Counted from the first letter of the stretch, positions 23,530 to 36,959 are shown. The stretch: 64,000 nucleotides of DNA from Liolophura sinensis (GCF_032854445.1 NC_088302.1:53288046-53352045), one strand, 5' to 3'. Notes: a model not told the origin generated them from the sequence alone. Translations and numbers: made by a program.

Positions 23530-25025
23530 AATGTGATGGGAACCAAGTTAAGACAAGACATGGCTGGGAGCTAGTCTACACATATCACTGCTCGTTTCTT
23601 ATTTTTTTTTATATGCAATTTGCATAGTGTGTGATGATTTTAGCTCAGATTGCCGTATAAGTTGAGTGATTATACATGTACATGAAGAATGCCGCTATTT
23701 CAAAATATTAAACCTTCCTTTTACCTCGTGGATCTCAAAGATAACAACTGTTTGTGTCAACAGAAACTTGAATTGTTGGTTTCCACTAAATCTTAATTTT
23801 ATTTGTCATCTTCAGGATACGTGCACACATCGGATCCTAATTCTCAAAATGTGCCAAACTTTTCAACCATGGCTTAACATTTCCTCATAAACAAAACCTT
23901 GTATTAAAATCTGACGTTTGACCAACGAAGATGTAATAGATGTAATAATGTGTGCTATACTATTTAGTATAACTGATTGCAGATGTATAATAAAAAAAAG
24001 CAGTTTTTTACAATTAGTGAAAATAAATATAATAGTCAGAAGTATGGACCTTGAGAATTTGGAGCTATGGTGAGAAAATAGGAACAACTGGAAGCTGCAT
24101 TTTACATATTCCAGTATTACTTTTGTATCTACAAAATTATCTAAATCTTTCATACTTAGTAGATATTAAAGCCTCACAACGGAGCTTTCTCCCTCAATGA
24201 TGAGGAGCTGCAGCGGACTCAAACTATAATGTCTAAAATCTTTCCAGTCCACCAGCTGGCCAAGTCTAACTGGACTCCACCCAAGTTTCACGATAACCAG
24301 ACTTTGATAGTCATTACCTGCTTAAACAAACAAAACGAAAAAAGCAGTGGCAAATGAGATATGCCTACCGTGACATACATGTAGGCCTATAGGATTGGAT
24401 TTGACTAGATATTCACAGCAAATAATGTCATTTCTCTTGCCCACACTGACATTGGTCAACAACATCATGCCTATGCACAATAACAAGATAAACTACTGGT
24501 CAGTGTACAAGCACTTACTGGACTGTGTGACCTCTGATCCAACAGAACTGACCAGCAGATCTTGCCACATGGTCTCTTGTCCAGTTCATGTGACTTCTGC
24601 TCAGGTAGGACTGACCAACAGAATTGTTCACATGACCTTTGACCAGGAAGAAGACACCACCATATTTGGCTTATTTCCAGAACATTTTAACCCTTTTCCT
24701 CTTCATGAAATGTAAAGCACAAACTACATGACATGATGTAACATGAGTGATATACATGAATTTGATGCACACAATTCCCATGGTATTAAACAATATTTAG
24801 AGATTCTATTGGTGCTGTAAAACAGCCGCCTTACACCACATTTATGAGTATAAAATATTGGTATTTGCGTAAAAATAAGTATGTATGAAGATGAAAATGG
24901 CATCCCACCCACAGAAAGCATCCTGCCATGCCGGGCAACAGCCTTCTGCAAGAAGAAATTGTAAGATGTTGGGTTGAGCCACTCAATGTAAAACGGAAAC
25001 TCATTGGTCATTAGTGCCAAATTCA
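23530..25025 (-). other. Sequence downstream of the SHC stop codon, including its 3' UTR
   Basis: The SHC terminal exon must extend below 25026 as 3' UTR, but I cannot place its end: no AATAAA stands out (several TTTATT on + are candidates). A 106-codon frame at 24395-24715 has no recognisable domain. Confidence 0.4.
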
Positions 25026-28000
25026 TCATGTCTTGGCAGTTTTGATTGGCTGGAGTAAGTAGAGTTCATTATCATGGGACACTATTGGCAAGCTGTTGCT
25101 CCGATGATAGTCAATAAGATGACTGACGCTTTCAAACACTCGGTCTTTAGTTCGTACCTGCAAAAGACAATGCAATGTCTATCAAAGAATGATTATTACA
25201 TTTCCACTATTTGAAATATTTCAATAACATCTTGTCAATGCAACACAGCAGGTTGGGAAAGATCCACCAAATAAGTAGATTACACTATACACCACTTGGA
25301 TGGGTATCTAAGCTCTACTGAAAGCCTCATGTATGCAGTACTGCTATCATGGCACATTGTGTTGGATGTACCTGAAAGATGATAAATTATATAACAATTA
25401 TTAACACGGTGATTGCAGTCAATGGCTCAGTAACTGAAGTGTTCCAGCTGTTACTCCTGGAGGTTTGTCAGCTCCTCACACACCCCACAAAGTTTGTACA
25501 TGTACTGTTTGGTATGTAAAATTATACTTCAGAAGCACAAAAATGCCTTAAAAGGATACTTTTCTATAATGACACTTAAGTTCTTCTAATAAGAAATACA
25601 TCAAATTTAACAAAAAAAAGCTCTTAAGTGGCCCTGTCAGATTGATGATTTGATCAGAATCATGCAAAATGTGTCTCTATGCTGAACTTTAGGTGACATA
25701 CAGTATTTAAAACTAAATTTTTACTTCAAAAAACATGGCTTATCTTCAACATCTTTCTATCTTCTTGCAGTTTACCAGATTTAGTATTTTACAGATTTGT
25801 AGGACTTTACAGAAATGCCTTTATTTCTGTATGTGGAAAGACAGAGCCTGGCAACGTAGAGAACTTCACCTAATAGCAGTGTGCAAACAAGGGGGGATAA
25901 CTCACCACCCCCTCTGGGTCCACGAGAAGCAGATGTCTGGCTGAACCATTCTGACGTCCACTCAGAACAAATTGACCACGACTGTTCGTGCTCTCTCTGA
26001 CCAGAAAGTCCCCATCTTTCTTCAGCAGGTCTTCTGCCTGAAACAGAGAAAAATACAAAAAGCTGATTAAAACTGAATAGTAGACATCAGTACAGGTTGT
26101 TCATTTTATACCCCAAAGAATATTTGGGGCATAAAAAATTAAATGAATCTTCGATGAATGTTTCATGAACTGTTTTATTTTACTGTGACAATTATGCCAT
26201 CCTTGAGTCCACTCTATCCACTGTATTGCTACGTTCTATCTGTGGTTCTGCTACACTCATCTGAACATGAGTCTAGTTTTAATCATAGCATGTTTGATTA
26301 AATGATCTCAATGTAGTATTATCATTTCTAGTAAGGTGGTTGTCTGCCCTTGGTATACTGTCCAAAGAACCTTTTCTGGATGAGACCATTACATCCTACA
26401 TGACACCAGTGTGTGTGCTCTGCTGACATGTCACTGCACTTTGTACAAACTTTTGCTGTCTTCATATTTTTTTCTTCTTGTAACCCAAGATTCAATAACT
26501 TCAATTTTCTCCATACAATCCTGAATCACTAGATATTGATACCTGTATCAGACTGTTAATTCCAAATGTGCCATGCATACGTTTGGGCCTCTATAACATG
26601 GATTCACCTCATTGCTGCTGACAAATGTCAATGATACGAAAATGTGATAAACTCACCATTTTCCTCGCTATAGCACCGTGGAACCATTCCTCATCGGATA
26701 AGCTGGGTACAGCACTTTTCTTGCCTATGTCTATTCTCAGTTTTTTCTCTGGCACCCTTTCTGGGAGTTCTTTAGGACTTCTCTCACTACTACTTGAGGA
26801 AGATTCACCGTCTGCAGGTAAACTAGCTGTGAATGGTTCTGGACCAACACAAAAGAACAATCATGATGGGGACAGTTGGTGATGAATTTGTTATGGAAAA
26901 AAAAGAGGCTTCAGTGGCTAGTGGGATCTAGCACATCAATTAGAGAAGTATTAGGAATCTGCTTCATCCCAAATTAGTCGGCATTAGAAAGCATTAGCTT
27001 AAAGTTCAGGGGCTTTTGTAGCGATCTCAATTTGAACAAAGATAGGTATTCAGAATCTACTCAGCCCAATAGCAGAAAGCCGTGTAAAATGTGCTACACC
27101 CCAAATTAGAGTGAGTGAGTGAGTGAGTGCTTGGGGTTTAACGTCATACTTAACACCCAAATTAGAGATATATTGACAATAACATCAACACACGAAGCTG
27201 TGAGCGATAATGACCAGTTATCCACATTAAACTCCTAAGTTTGCTAACACGCATCAACATACAGACACTAAACACCTAAGTTTGTAAACGTGCAACACTA
27301 TATGGACACTAAACACCTAAATTTGCAAACATGCCATACTCTGCAGGCATTAAACACCTAAGGCTGCAAACACGCTTCACTATAAAGACACTAAACACAT
27401 AAGTTTGCAAACACATAGCACTATACAGACCCTAAACACCTAAATTTTCAATCACATAACTCACCCATATCAAATGCATCCAGCTGTGGATGAGAACTGA
27501 GTTTGCTGTCAAACAACAGACTTGAGTTCCCATTAAAAAGGAGAGGATTTGTTATTGGTGCAGCTGCTGCTCCAGCTGTAAGCAAAGCACAAACACCGGT
27601 CACTTCTACCTAAAAGTGTTTCTCTTTTCCTGAATGTACCGTCAAAGTTAGTCATTCTACATCAACTGATTGCTGAGTTACCAAAATAATACAAAAAAAA
27701 GATTAAAAGTGTTAAGTGTCTTAAGTTGATCACAATGATCTTGGTCAATGAGCAAAGCTGAGTTGTAATTCTTTTCATGCCAATATAGAAACCATATCTG
27801 AATTTTTAAAGGTTGACCTACATACACCTTAGAGGAGCAAACACATCATTTATTTAATTTATTTATACTAAATTGTTTAACAGACGTCTGACAAAGATTT
27901 AATCAGTAAATGTGAACAGATTTCTTGAGTACAGTATTACACTTTCCTAACAAGGCACAACAGATTTATCTCTGCTCATCAAAAATCATGCAGTGGTGAA

Positions 28001-31000
28001 ATTGTTGCGCTTAATATAGTTATCTCCCCTTCTGACACTGGATGATAGTCTTGGCCTATCTGACTCACCCTCAGGGTTATCATAGGCTGTTGTCCCTTCT
28101 GCTGGATCGGACAGGTCTATTAAGGGAGCCACTGTGTCTCTCTCGTGCATAAAGATTCCAGGCGCCTCCTTGTCAGATGCATAGTTCCCATCTCGGACCT
28201 ATAATTGTAATAAACAAAATGTATTAATACCTTGGTTTTAGTTTTTATTCTGTCTGAAAGCCTTTTTTTGTTTCTCTAAATTGGAAACATGCATCCATTA
28301 TACTTTCCAAGGGAACTCATGACTTTTAATATTGCCTACTCATGAGCAACTGTAAATTGGCATGTGCTGAACAAACTTCCCAACAAAGTCACAATCAAAG
28401 GAAAAGACAACTCTTGAAAACAAAAATAAATAAAAAACATGAAAGTATTCATAAACATAGTTTGTCTGTCTGATGCATCTTGCATCATTTTTTAACTTTC
28501 TTTTATTTTAAGATATGTAAGCTTTTTATTGCACTGCTGACATAGATTGTTCTCCAGGCAGATTTGATTACAGGACATTATTAATGAGTGGGCAGGATGA
28601 AAGGTTAAAGACTCACAGGTAAGTTGGACTTGGGAGCAGAGTACTGTGGGAGGGGTGGGACAGGTGGGGGCTGTGACCGCGGGGACGGGGGCCTGGCCCC
28701 CGGTCGATCATTATAATACTCTGGTTCATCCCCCCAGGCCGACGTCTCGTTGTCAAATAACGGGTTTTCTATTCTGAAATGAGAACAGGTGATGCCTTAC
28801 AAGCTGATTCTGCAGAATCAAGAACTCTGATTTGACAACAGTTGTACATACACAGTGTACAAAAGTAATGACCTAAAACATCTAGTATGCATAGATTTTT
28901 CTCTCACTAATTTCGGAGTAGGCACATTCTAAATGCCCATAAAATTTTATAATTTTAGATATTTAGAGTTTGCACAAGTTCTTAATAGTTCACCTGTACT
29001 TGAGGCACAACCCTGTCAGAAATTTTCTAACTCTGGAATCCGTAGGTCACAGGCTCATATCCTTGTGATGTTCTTGCTGGTTCCGCCATAGTTTGAAGTA
29101 AGATAAGATTGTCAGACATCTGTCGAAGAGAGGTAGTTACACCTCCTCCCCACCCCTACCCCCTCCCGACACTGTCCAGTTTCCTCTATGTTTACACAAA
29201 TGCAATCAGTATGTGCCATTCAGCATACACACTCACCTATCTGGTACTGTTAATGCCCTCGGCTGTTGCTTTAAAAACTCCTTAAACCTTAGCTCAAAGG
29301 CCTGTCCTATAGTGGTAATGACATCCTCTGCCAGCCCTCCCCCACACTCAAACACGTGGCATGCCCGGTGGTTGATCGGGTCTTTAGCTACATAGGAGAC
29401 AAAATCTAATGTTTCCTGATGGAGAAAAACAAAGTCTTCTGTAATTCCTCAAAATTATCAGCAATCATTTCAAACCTTTTTGACTTTGCATAAACAACTG
29501 AAGATAATTACAAACATTCTTCTTCATTTAAGGTGAGTACACATATAAATAATCCGCAAGAAGAGACATCAGAGATGTAATTATGTACATTTTTACATAT
29601 TACTGAATTTCAAGGTGACACAATCCGCTTGATTTTGAATGATTATCATCTCATACGGCCACTTTGAAGTATTTTTGTGAAATCTGATCAATTTTTATCA
29701 GAAAAACTTAAATGTCAGCATCAAAAAAATCATTTTAAATCACTTGTGCAGTTCTGAAAGTTCACATTTATGGGTCAAACTTCAGGTGAAATACAAATTT
29801 CAGGTTTTCCATGACTGTCATGTATGTAAAGTGCACATTTATGGATCAAACTTCAGGTGAAATACAAATTTCAGGTTTTCCATGACTGTCATGTATGTGA
29901 AGTGCACATTTATGGATCAAACTTCAGGTGAAATACAAATTTCAGGTTTTCCATGACTGTCATGTATGTAAAGTGCACATTTATGGATCAAACTTCAGGT
30001 GAAATACAAATTTCAGGTTTTCCATGACTGTCATGTATGTAAAGTGCACATTTATGGATCAAACTTCAGGTGAAATACAAATTTCAGGTTTTCCATGACT
30101 GTCATGTATGTAAAGTGCACATTTATGGATCAAACTTCAGGTGAAATACAAATTTCAGGTTTTCCATGACTGTCATATATACAAAGTGCTCGTTTACAGA
30201 TCAAACTTCAGGTTAAATACAGTTTTTCAGGTTTTCCATGACTGTCATGTATACAAAATAAAGGTCAAAAATAATTACAACAGAAACAAGGAACTAAATG
30301 CCTTACCGCATCTCCTCCTGATGCGAAGGATATTCCTGGCATCTCGTGGTTTGCAATTATCTACAACACATGAAGATCAGAATCACGGATCCTTCTTGGA
30401 TGTATAATAAAACTTATTTTCTGTACCAATTTTACACATTAGTGATCTTAAATGTCACAAAATGCAAAATAAAGGAATCCTTACACTAACTTTCACTGTA
30501 CTAGATACATGCCATTCTGATTTTTTTGAAGCATTCTTTACATAAAGAATTGGAACAAGACCTTGAAAGGACTTTGCGTCTTTAACCATACATGTGCATG
30601 TAATTTAGACTTCACTTATGGCAGAAAAATAAAACTATGAAATCACATCCACACCTACAAAGTACATCTCAAAATTCAATAGTGCAGTTTGACTCTTATG
30701 GAAACCTCATGATGAGGAAGCCAGTACACATGTGCCCATGAAGTTAAGACCTACTGACAAGACTTACCTCCCCTGATTCCATTACCATCAAACTGAGGCT
30801 ATCTGTTGTGATGGTCAGGTTAACATTAGATCCAGCATGTTGCATTTTGGGTAAGTCCCCTAACATTTTGCTGATCTTCTTTTCAATCTGGATAAAAGAA
30901 ACCACAGATATTTATTATTTACTAATGTCACAAATATTTCCACATAGGAAAGAAGAAACAGGCAGCGAAAAAATTATGTATAACATGCCTTTTGTTTTGT

Positions 31001-34000
31001 ACTAAGCTCTCACACAAAACATACATTTCCAAGAAAAAAAGTCAAACCTTTCTCTTTCTATTAGTTGTCTTCAGCCCAGCTGCCTCAGTCACTTTGTTTA
31101 TGGCCTCTCTGTAATCAGAAATTGTAGGTGACAATACAATGCTGGTAAAACTGGTGTGACTGCTTCCATTGCAGTCACTGACAGCTCTGAAGCCCAGCAA
31201 CACAGCCTACAATCACATACATGTACTGTACATTCTGCTTAGAATCATATCCCCCACCTGTGGTAATGTACTGCAGCATGACCCGTGTCAATGTACTGCA
31301 GCATGACCCGTGTCAATGTACTGCAGCATGACCCGTGTCAATGCACTGTAGCATGACCCGTGTCAATGTACTGCAGCATGACCCATGGTAATGTACTGCA
31401 GCATGACCCATGTCAATGTACTGCAGCATGACCCATGGTAATGTACTGCAGCATGACCCGTGTCAATGTATTGCAGCATGACCAGTGTTAATGTATTGCA
31501 GCATGACCCGTGTCAATGCACTGTAGCATGACCCGTGTCAATGTACTGCAGCATGACCCGTGTCAATGTATTGCTGCATAACCCATGTCAATGTACTGCA
31601 GCATAACCCGTGTCAATGTACTGCAGCATAACCCGTGTCAATGTACTGCAGCATGACCCATGGTAATGTACTGTAGCATGACCCGTGTCAATATACTGCA
31701 GCATAACCCATGTCATTGTACTGCAGCATAACCCGTGTCAATACACTGCAGCATAACCCATGTCAATGTATTGTAGCATGACCCGTGTCAATGTACTGCT
31801 GCATAACCCGTGTCAATGTACTGCAGCATAACCCGTGTCAATGTACTGCAGCATGACCCGTGTCAATGTACTGCAGCATAACCCGTGTCAATGTACTGCA
31901 GCATGACCCGTGGTAATGTATTGCAGCATGACCCGTGTCAATGTATTGCAGCATGACCCGTGTTAATGTATTGCAGCATGACCCGTGTCAATGCACTGTA
32001 GCATGACCCGTGTCAATGTACTGCAGCATGACCCGGGTCAATGTACTGCTGCATAACCCATGTCAATGTACTGCAGCATAACCCGTGTCAATGTACTGCA
32101 GCATAACCCGTGTCAATGTACTGCAGCATGACCCATGGTAATGTACTGTAGCATGACCCATGGTAATGTACTGCAGCATAACCCATGTCAATATACTGCA
32201 GCATAACCCATGTCAATTTACTGCAACATAACCCGTGTCAATGTACTGCAGCATAACCCATGTGAATGTACTGCAGCATTACCCATGTCAATGTACTACA
32301 GCATAACCCGTGTCAATGTACTGCAGCATAACCCGTGTCAATGTACTGCAGCATAACCCGTGTCAATGTACTGCAGCATGACCCATGGTAATGTACTGCA
32401 GCATAACCCGTGTCAATATACTGCAGCATAACCCGTGTCAATGTACTGCAGCATAACCTGTGTCAATATACTGCAACATAACCCATGTCAATGTATTGCA
32501 GCATGATCCATGGTAATATACTGCAGCTTGACCCGTGTCAATGTACTGCAGCATGACACGTTTCAAAGTACTGCAGCATAACCCGTGGGGTAATGTATTG
32601 CAGCATGACCCGTGTCAATGTACTGCAGCATGACTCATGGTAATGTACTGCAGCATAACCCGTGTCAATGTACTGCAGCATGACCCATGGTAATGTACTG
32701 TAGCATGACCCATGTCAATGTACTGCAACATGACCCATGTGAATGTACTGCAGCATTACCCATGTCAATGTACTACAGCATAACCCATGTCAATATACTG
32801 CAGCATAATCCATGTCAATATACTGCAGCATAACCCATGTCAATATACTGCAGCATAACCCATGTCAATTTACTGTAGCATAACCCATGTCAATGTCCTG
32901 TAGCATAACCCGTGTCAATATACCGCAGCATAACCTGTGTCAATATACTGCAGCATAACCTGTGTCAATGTATTGTAGCATGACCCGTGTCAATGTACTG
33001 CAGCATAATCCATGTCAATATACTGCAGCATAACCCGTGTCAATATACTGCAACATAACCCGTGTCAATGTACTGTAGCATGACCCGTGTCAATGTACTG
33101 CAGCATGACTCATGGTAATGTACTGCAGCATAACTCGTGTCAATGTACTGCAGCATGACCCATGGTAATGTACTGTAGCATAACTCGTGTCAATGTACTG
33201 CAGCATAACCCATGTCAATGTACTGCAGCATGACCCATGGTAATGTACTGTAGCATAACCCGTGTCAATGTACTGCAGCATGACTCATGGTAATGTACTG
33301 CAGCATAACCCGTGTCAATGTACTGCAGCATGACCCATGGTAATGTACTGCAGCATAACCCATGTCAATATACTGCAGCATAACCCATGTCAATTTACTG
33401 TAGCATAACCCATGTCAATATACTAGAGCATAACCCGTGTCAATATACTGCAGCATAACCTGTGTCAATATACTAGAGCATAACCTGTGTCAATATACTG
33501 CAGCATAACCTATGTCAATGTATTGTAGCATGACCCGTGTCAATGTACTGCAGCATAATCCATGTCAATATACTGCAGCATAACCCGTGTCAATATACTG
33601 CAACATAACCCGTGTCAATGTACTGTAGCATGACCCATGTCAATGTACTGCAGCATGACCCATGGTAATGTACTGCAGCATAACCCGTGTCAATGTACTG
33701 CAGCATGACCCATGGTAATGTACTATAGCATAACCTGTGTCAATGTACTGCAGCATGACCCATGGTAATGTACTGCAGCATAACCCGTGTCAGTGTACTG
33801 CAGCATGACCCATGGTGATGTACTGTAGCATGACCCGTGTCAATGTCCTGCAGCATAATCCATGTCAATATACTGCAGCATGACCCATGTCAATATACTG
33901 CAACATAACCCGTGTCAATGTACTGCAGCATGACCCATGTGAATGTACTGCAGCATTACCCATGTCAATGTACTACAGCATAACCCGTGTCAATATACTG

Positions 34001-36423
34001 CAGCATAACCTGTGTCAATATACTGCAACATAACCCGTGTCAATATACTGCAACATAACCCGTGTCAATGTATTGCAGATGCACATACAGGTATGATGTA
34101 CATGTATGGGTGACATTTTTCAATATGAATTTTACACCACAGTTATAGTTAAAATTTAATTCAATCTGTACATATGACCAGAAATTTAATTCACTGGTAA
34201 ACAAATGCTAGTGGAGGTTAACAGGACTCAGAAACTGACTGATGTCTATTTAAGTTTCAATATTGTGCACTTCACATCATCTCATAAAGTGAAAGCTTAA
34301 ACTTTGTAAACTTCTTCCAAAAGTGCACAAGATACTTTTGAAACATAAATGCTGACAACTACATAAGTAAAGAATTAATACTAGATGGTTAACCTTGAGC
34401 AGTGTGTTCTATCTTGGGATTAGCCATTTTTCTCTGATACAAACAGTGAAAGCATGTTAAGACTATTCTCAATGGGCTTCTAAAAAAATCAGCGTAGTCC
34501 TTGGTATACCTGGCCAGAGCCGTCCTGGTTTCAAAATCAAGGTTCCTCATGGACTCCTTCACCTCCAGACAACCAATGTACTGAGCAAGGAAAATCAGTG
34601 AACATGGTCATACATGATAAAGAACAGCTACATAAATTAACAGTTCATCCATTCGGATAAACTTAAAATTCTATTCTATCACCTGAAACTGACAAAAAAC
34701 TTGTTCACTTGTAGAACACCTCTTCTCTTTCAATAATTTAATCTCTTTTAAAGTTTATTTATTTATTATTTATTATTATTTACTTCATTCAATTTAAAAC
34801 CAAACCAAACTTTAATTTCTCTCTTACATACCAGCACTCAGTTTTATGGGTGGAGGAAATTGGGAGTGCTGGGAGTGAAATTAGGACTGGCAAGTAACTG
34901 ATCAACTTTCTCACCTGTGATATACATTCCCCTGTCCATAGCTAGATCCAAGTGTATGCCTGCAGGTAAAGTAAGTGTATGCCTGCAGAGAAAGTAAGTG
35001 TATGCCTGCAGGTAAAGTAAGTGTATGCCTGCAGAGAAAGTAAGTGTATGCCTGCAGGTAAAGTAAGTGTATGCCTGCAGAGAAAGTAAGTGTATGCCTG
35101 CAGAGAAAGTAAGTGTACGCCTGCAGGTAAAGTCAATGTGTGCCTGCAGGTAAAGTAAGTGTACGCCTGCAGGTAAAGTAAGTGTATGCCTGCAGGTGAA
35201 GTAAGTGTACACCTGCAGGTAAAGTAAGTGTACGCCTGCAGGTAAAGTAAGTGTATGCCTGCAGGTGAAGTAAGTGTACGCCTGCAGGTAAAGTAAGTGT
35301 ATGCCTGCAGGTGAAGTAAGTGTACGCCTGCAGGTAAAGTCAATGTGTGCCTGCAGGTAAAGTAAGTGTATGCCTACAGGTAAAGTAAGTGTATACCTGC
35401 AGGTAAAGTAAGTGTATGCCTGCTGGTAAAATAAGTGTATACCTGCAGGTGATGTAAGTGTACGCCTGCAGGTAAAGTAAGTGTATGACTGCAGCTAATG
35501 TAAGTGTATGCCTGCAAGTTTATGCCTGCAGGTAAAGTAAGTGTATGCCTGCAGGTAAAGCAAATATATGACTGCAGGTGAAGTAAGCGTATGCCTGCAG
35601 GTAAAGTAAGTGTACGCCTGCAGGTAAAGCAAATATATGACTGCAGGTGATGTAAGTGTACGCCTGCTGGTAAAGTAAGTGTACGCCTGCAGGTAAAGTA
35701 AGTGTATGCCTGCAGCTAAAGTAACTGTACGAAAAGTAAGTGTACGCCTGCTGGTAAAGTAAGTGTACGTCTGCAGGTAAGGTAAGTGTATGCCTGCAGG
35801 TAAAGTAAGTATACACCTGCAGGTGAAGTAAGGGTACGCCTACAGGTAAAGTAAGTGTATGCCTGCAGGTAAAGTAAGTGTATGCTTGCTGATAAAGTAA
35901 GTGTACGCCGGCAGGTAAAGTAAGTGTATGACTGCAGCTAAAGTAAGTGTATGCCTGCAAGTGTATGCCTGCAGGTAAAGTAAGTGTATGCCTGCAGGTA
36001 AAACAAATATATGACTGCAGGTGAAGTAAGTGTATGCCTGCAGGTAAAGTAAGTGTACGCCTGCAGGTAAAGTAAGTGTGTGCCTGCAGGTAAAGTAAGT
36101 GTACGCCTGCAGGTAAAGTAAGTGTGTGCCTGCAGGTAAAGTAAGTGTAAGCCTGCAGGTAAAGCAAATGTATGACTGCAGGTAAAGTAAGTGTATGCCT
36201 GCAGGTAAAGCTGTCAGACTACCTGAGGTGGACCCACTACTATCAGGTGTGTGAGACTTACCCGTACTCCATAGCAAACGCCCGCATCTGGGAGAAGCTG
36301 TTCATCTGGGTGAATCCACCCCCGATCAGGTTTATGAATAAAGCTGCCCGTTTTTGTCCAATCAGGGCCTGCCCCTGCTCCCTTTGTCTTGTGCTTTTTG
36401 TACTTCTCCTTCACCGCTGCCAT
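25026..36423 (-). CDS. SHC1: SHC-transforming protein (PTB-CH1-SH2 adaptor)
   Basis: Twelve exons on the minus strand join in frame to 496 aa: 36423-36262, 34580-34510, 31108-31048, 30887-30768, 30360-30307, 29415-29237, 28773-28617, 28198-28069, 27575-27465, 26838-26657, 26037-25906, 25157-25026. The length fits p52 SHC (about 474). Residues about 25-205 form the PTB domain ([65 protein letters not shown]). The CH1 linker carries EYYNDRPG (Tyr235/236), the pair that recruits GRB2, a second YxN at TAYDNPE (Tyr307) and AFDMEPF (about 345-351), matching the adaptin-binding DMKPF. SH2 spans about 400-490: WFHGAI, FLVRES with Arg423 for phosphotyrosine, [24 protein letters not shown] links phosphorylated receptors to GRB2-SOS-Ras at the membrane. 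The ATG lies 1 nt after a 3' splice site, so an upstream non-coding exon exists. The symbol marks family; orthology to SHC1 versus other SHCs is not resolvable outside vertebrates. Confidence 0.94.
27112..27153 (-). mobile_element. Minimal SINE tail insertion (family B) in an SHC intron
   Basis: A 42-bp piece, a TGAG repeat plus 'gcttggggtttaacgtcata' and cttaa, equals the reversed 3' tail of the SINEs at 60077-60351 and 60532-60894. Flanks are near-identical direct repeats, CACCCCAAATTAGAG (27097-27111) and CACCCAAATTAGAG (27154-27167). Confidence 0.75.
29757..30262. repeat. 71-bp tandem repeat in SHC intron 5, 7 copies
   Basis: Unit includes 'gtgcacatttatggatcaaa', 'cttcaggtgaaatacaaat' and 'ttccatgactgtcatgtat'. 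Five central copies are nearly identical; the copy nearest the exon at 30307-30360 is the most diverged. It ends about 45 nt from that exon's donor. Confidence 0.95.
31256..34079. repeat. 25-bp minisatellite in SHC intron 2
   Basis: Unit 'aatgtactgcagcatgac' followed by ccgtgtc, about 113 copies over 2.8 kb, the largest array in the window. Variants (taaccc for tgaccc, atgg for gtgtc, tattg for tactg) are scattered and partly organised in blocks. Each unit has a PstI-type CTGCAG. On the transcribed (minus) strand each unit reads like a weak 3' splice site, gctgcag|tacattg. Confidence 0.96.
34951..36210. repeat. 23-bp minisatellite in SHC intron 1
   Basis: Unit 'gtgtatgcctgcaggtaaa' followed by gtaa, about 54 copies. 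Minus-strand frames stay open for up to 215 codons through the repeat and are artefacts. On the transcribed strand each unit reads cttactttacctgcag|g, a good match to a 3' splice site. The array begins about 51 nt after the donor of SHC coding exon 1. Confidence 0.96.
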
Positions 36424-36578
36424 TCTGAAAGCACAGAGTATCATAACATTAAAAATGCATCATAAATTAATATATCACACAAACACAGGATTGTAGTTAT
36501 AACACTATGTCGGTTTATAAGCATATAGTTGGCTGAAAACTTTTACCAAAGGAACCAACCCAATCTACTGAATCCTGC

Positions 36579-36786
36579 ATTGACAGTTGGGGTCCCATCT
36601 TACGAGCTGTCACTACACTACATCAAGCGCACTGACAGTCGGGGTCCCATCTTACCAGCTGTCACTACACTACATCAAGCGCACTGACAGTCGGGGTCCC
36701 ATCTTACGAGCTGTCACTACACCACATCAAGTGCACTGACAGTCGTGGTCCCATCTTACGAGTTGTTACAACACTACTCCAAGCCT
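36579..36786. repeat. 52-bp tandem repeat, about 4 copies
   Basis: Unit contains 'tgacagtcggggtcccatct' and 'gagctgtcactacactacat'. It lies about 150 nt upstream of SHC coding exon 1, inside the presumed 5' UTR intron. Confidence 0.9.
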
Positions 36787-36958
36787 ATATCTCAAAATTT
36801 GTAGTGATACATGTACTTGGATTCCATCACAGCCTCTGAAAGAGCTGTTTTGACTGTTGCTGCTTGGATGGTTAAAATTTGACATAATGGAACATCCCCA
36901 TCTGAAATGCTATTACCTGTTTAATCAAGCTGGGGTCAATTTTAGCTGTCAGATACTG

Positions 36959-36959
<1 letters not shown>

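Noticed and set aside
24395-24715. 106-codon open frame downstream of SHC
   Set aside because: No recognisable domain, opposite strand to the SHC 3' UTR.
29400-29409. Alternative acceptor at attag before SHC exon 6 (exon starting ATTTTGTC)
   Set aside because: It breaks the reading frame; the acceptor ccatcag just upstream (exon to 29415) restores the frame and gives [15 protein letters not shown], matching the family.
31256-34079. Possible CRISPR-like or centromeric array
   Set aside because: Units are contiguous without spacers and lie in an intron of a metazoan gene; this is a minisatellite.
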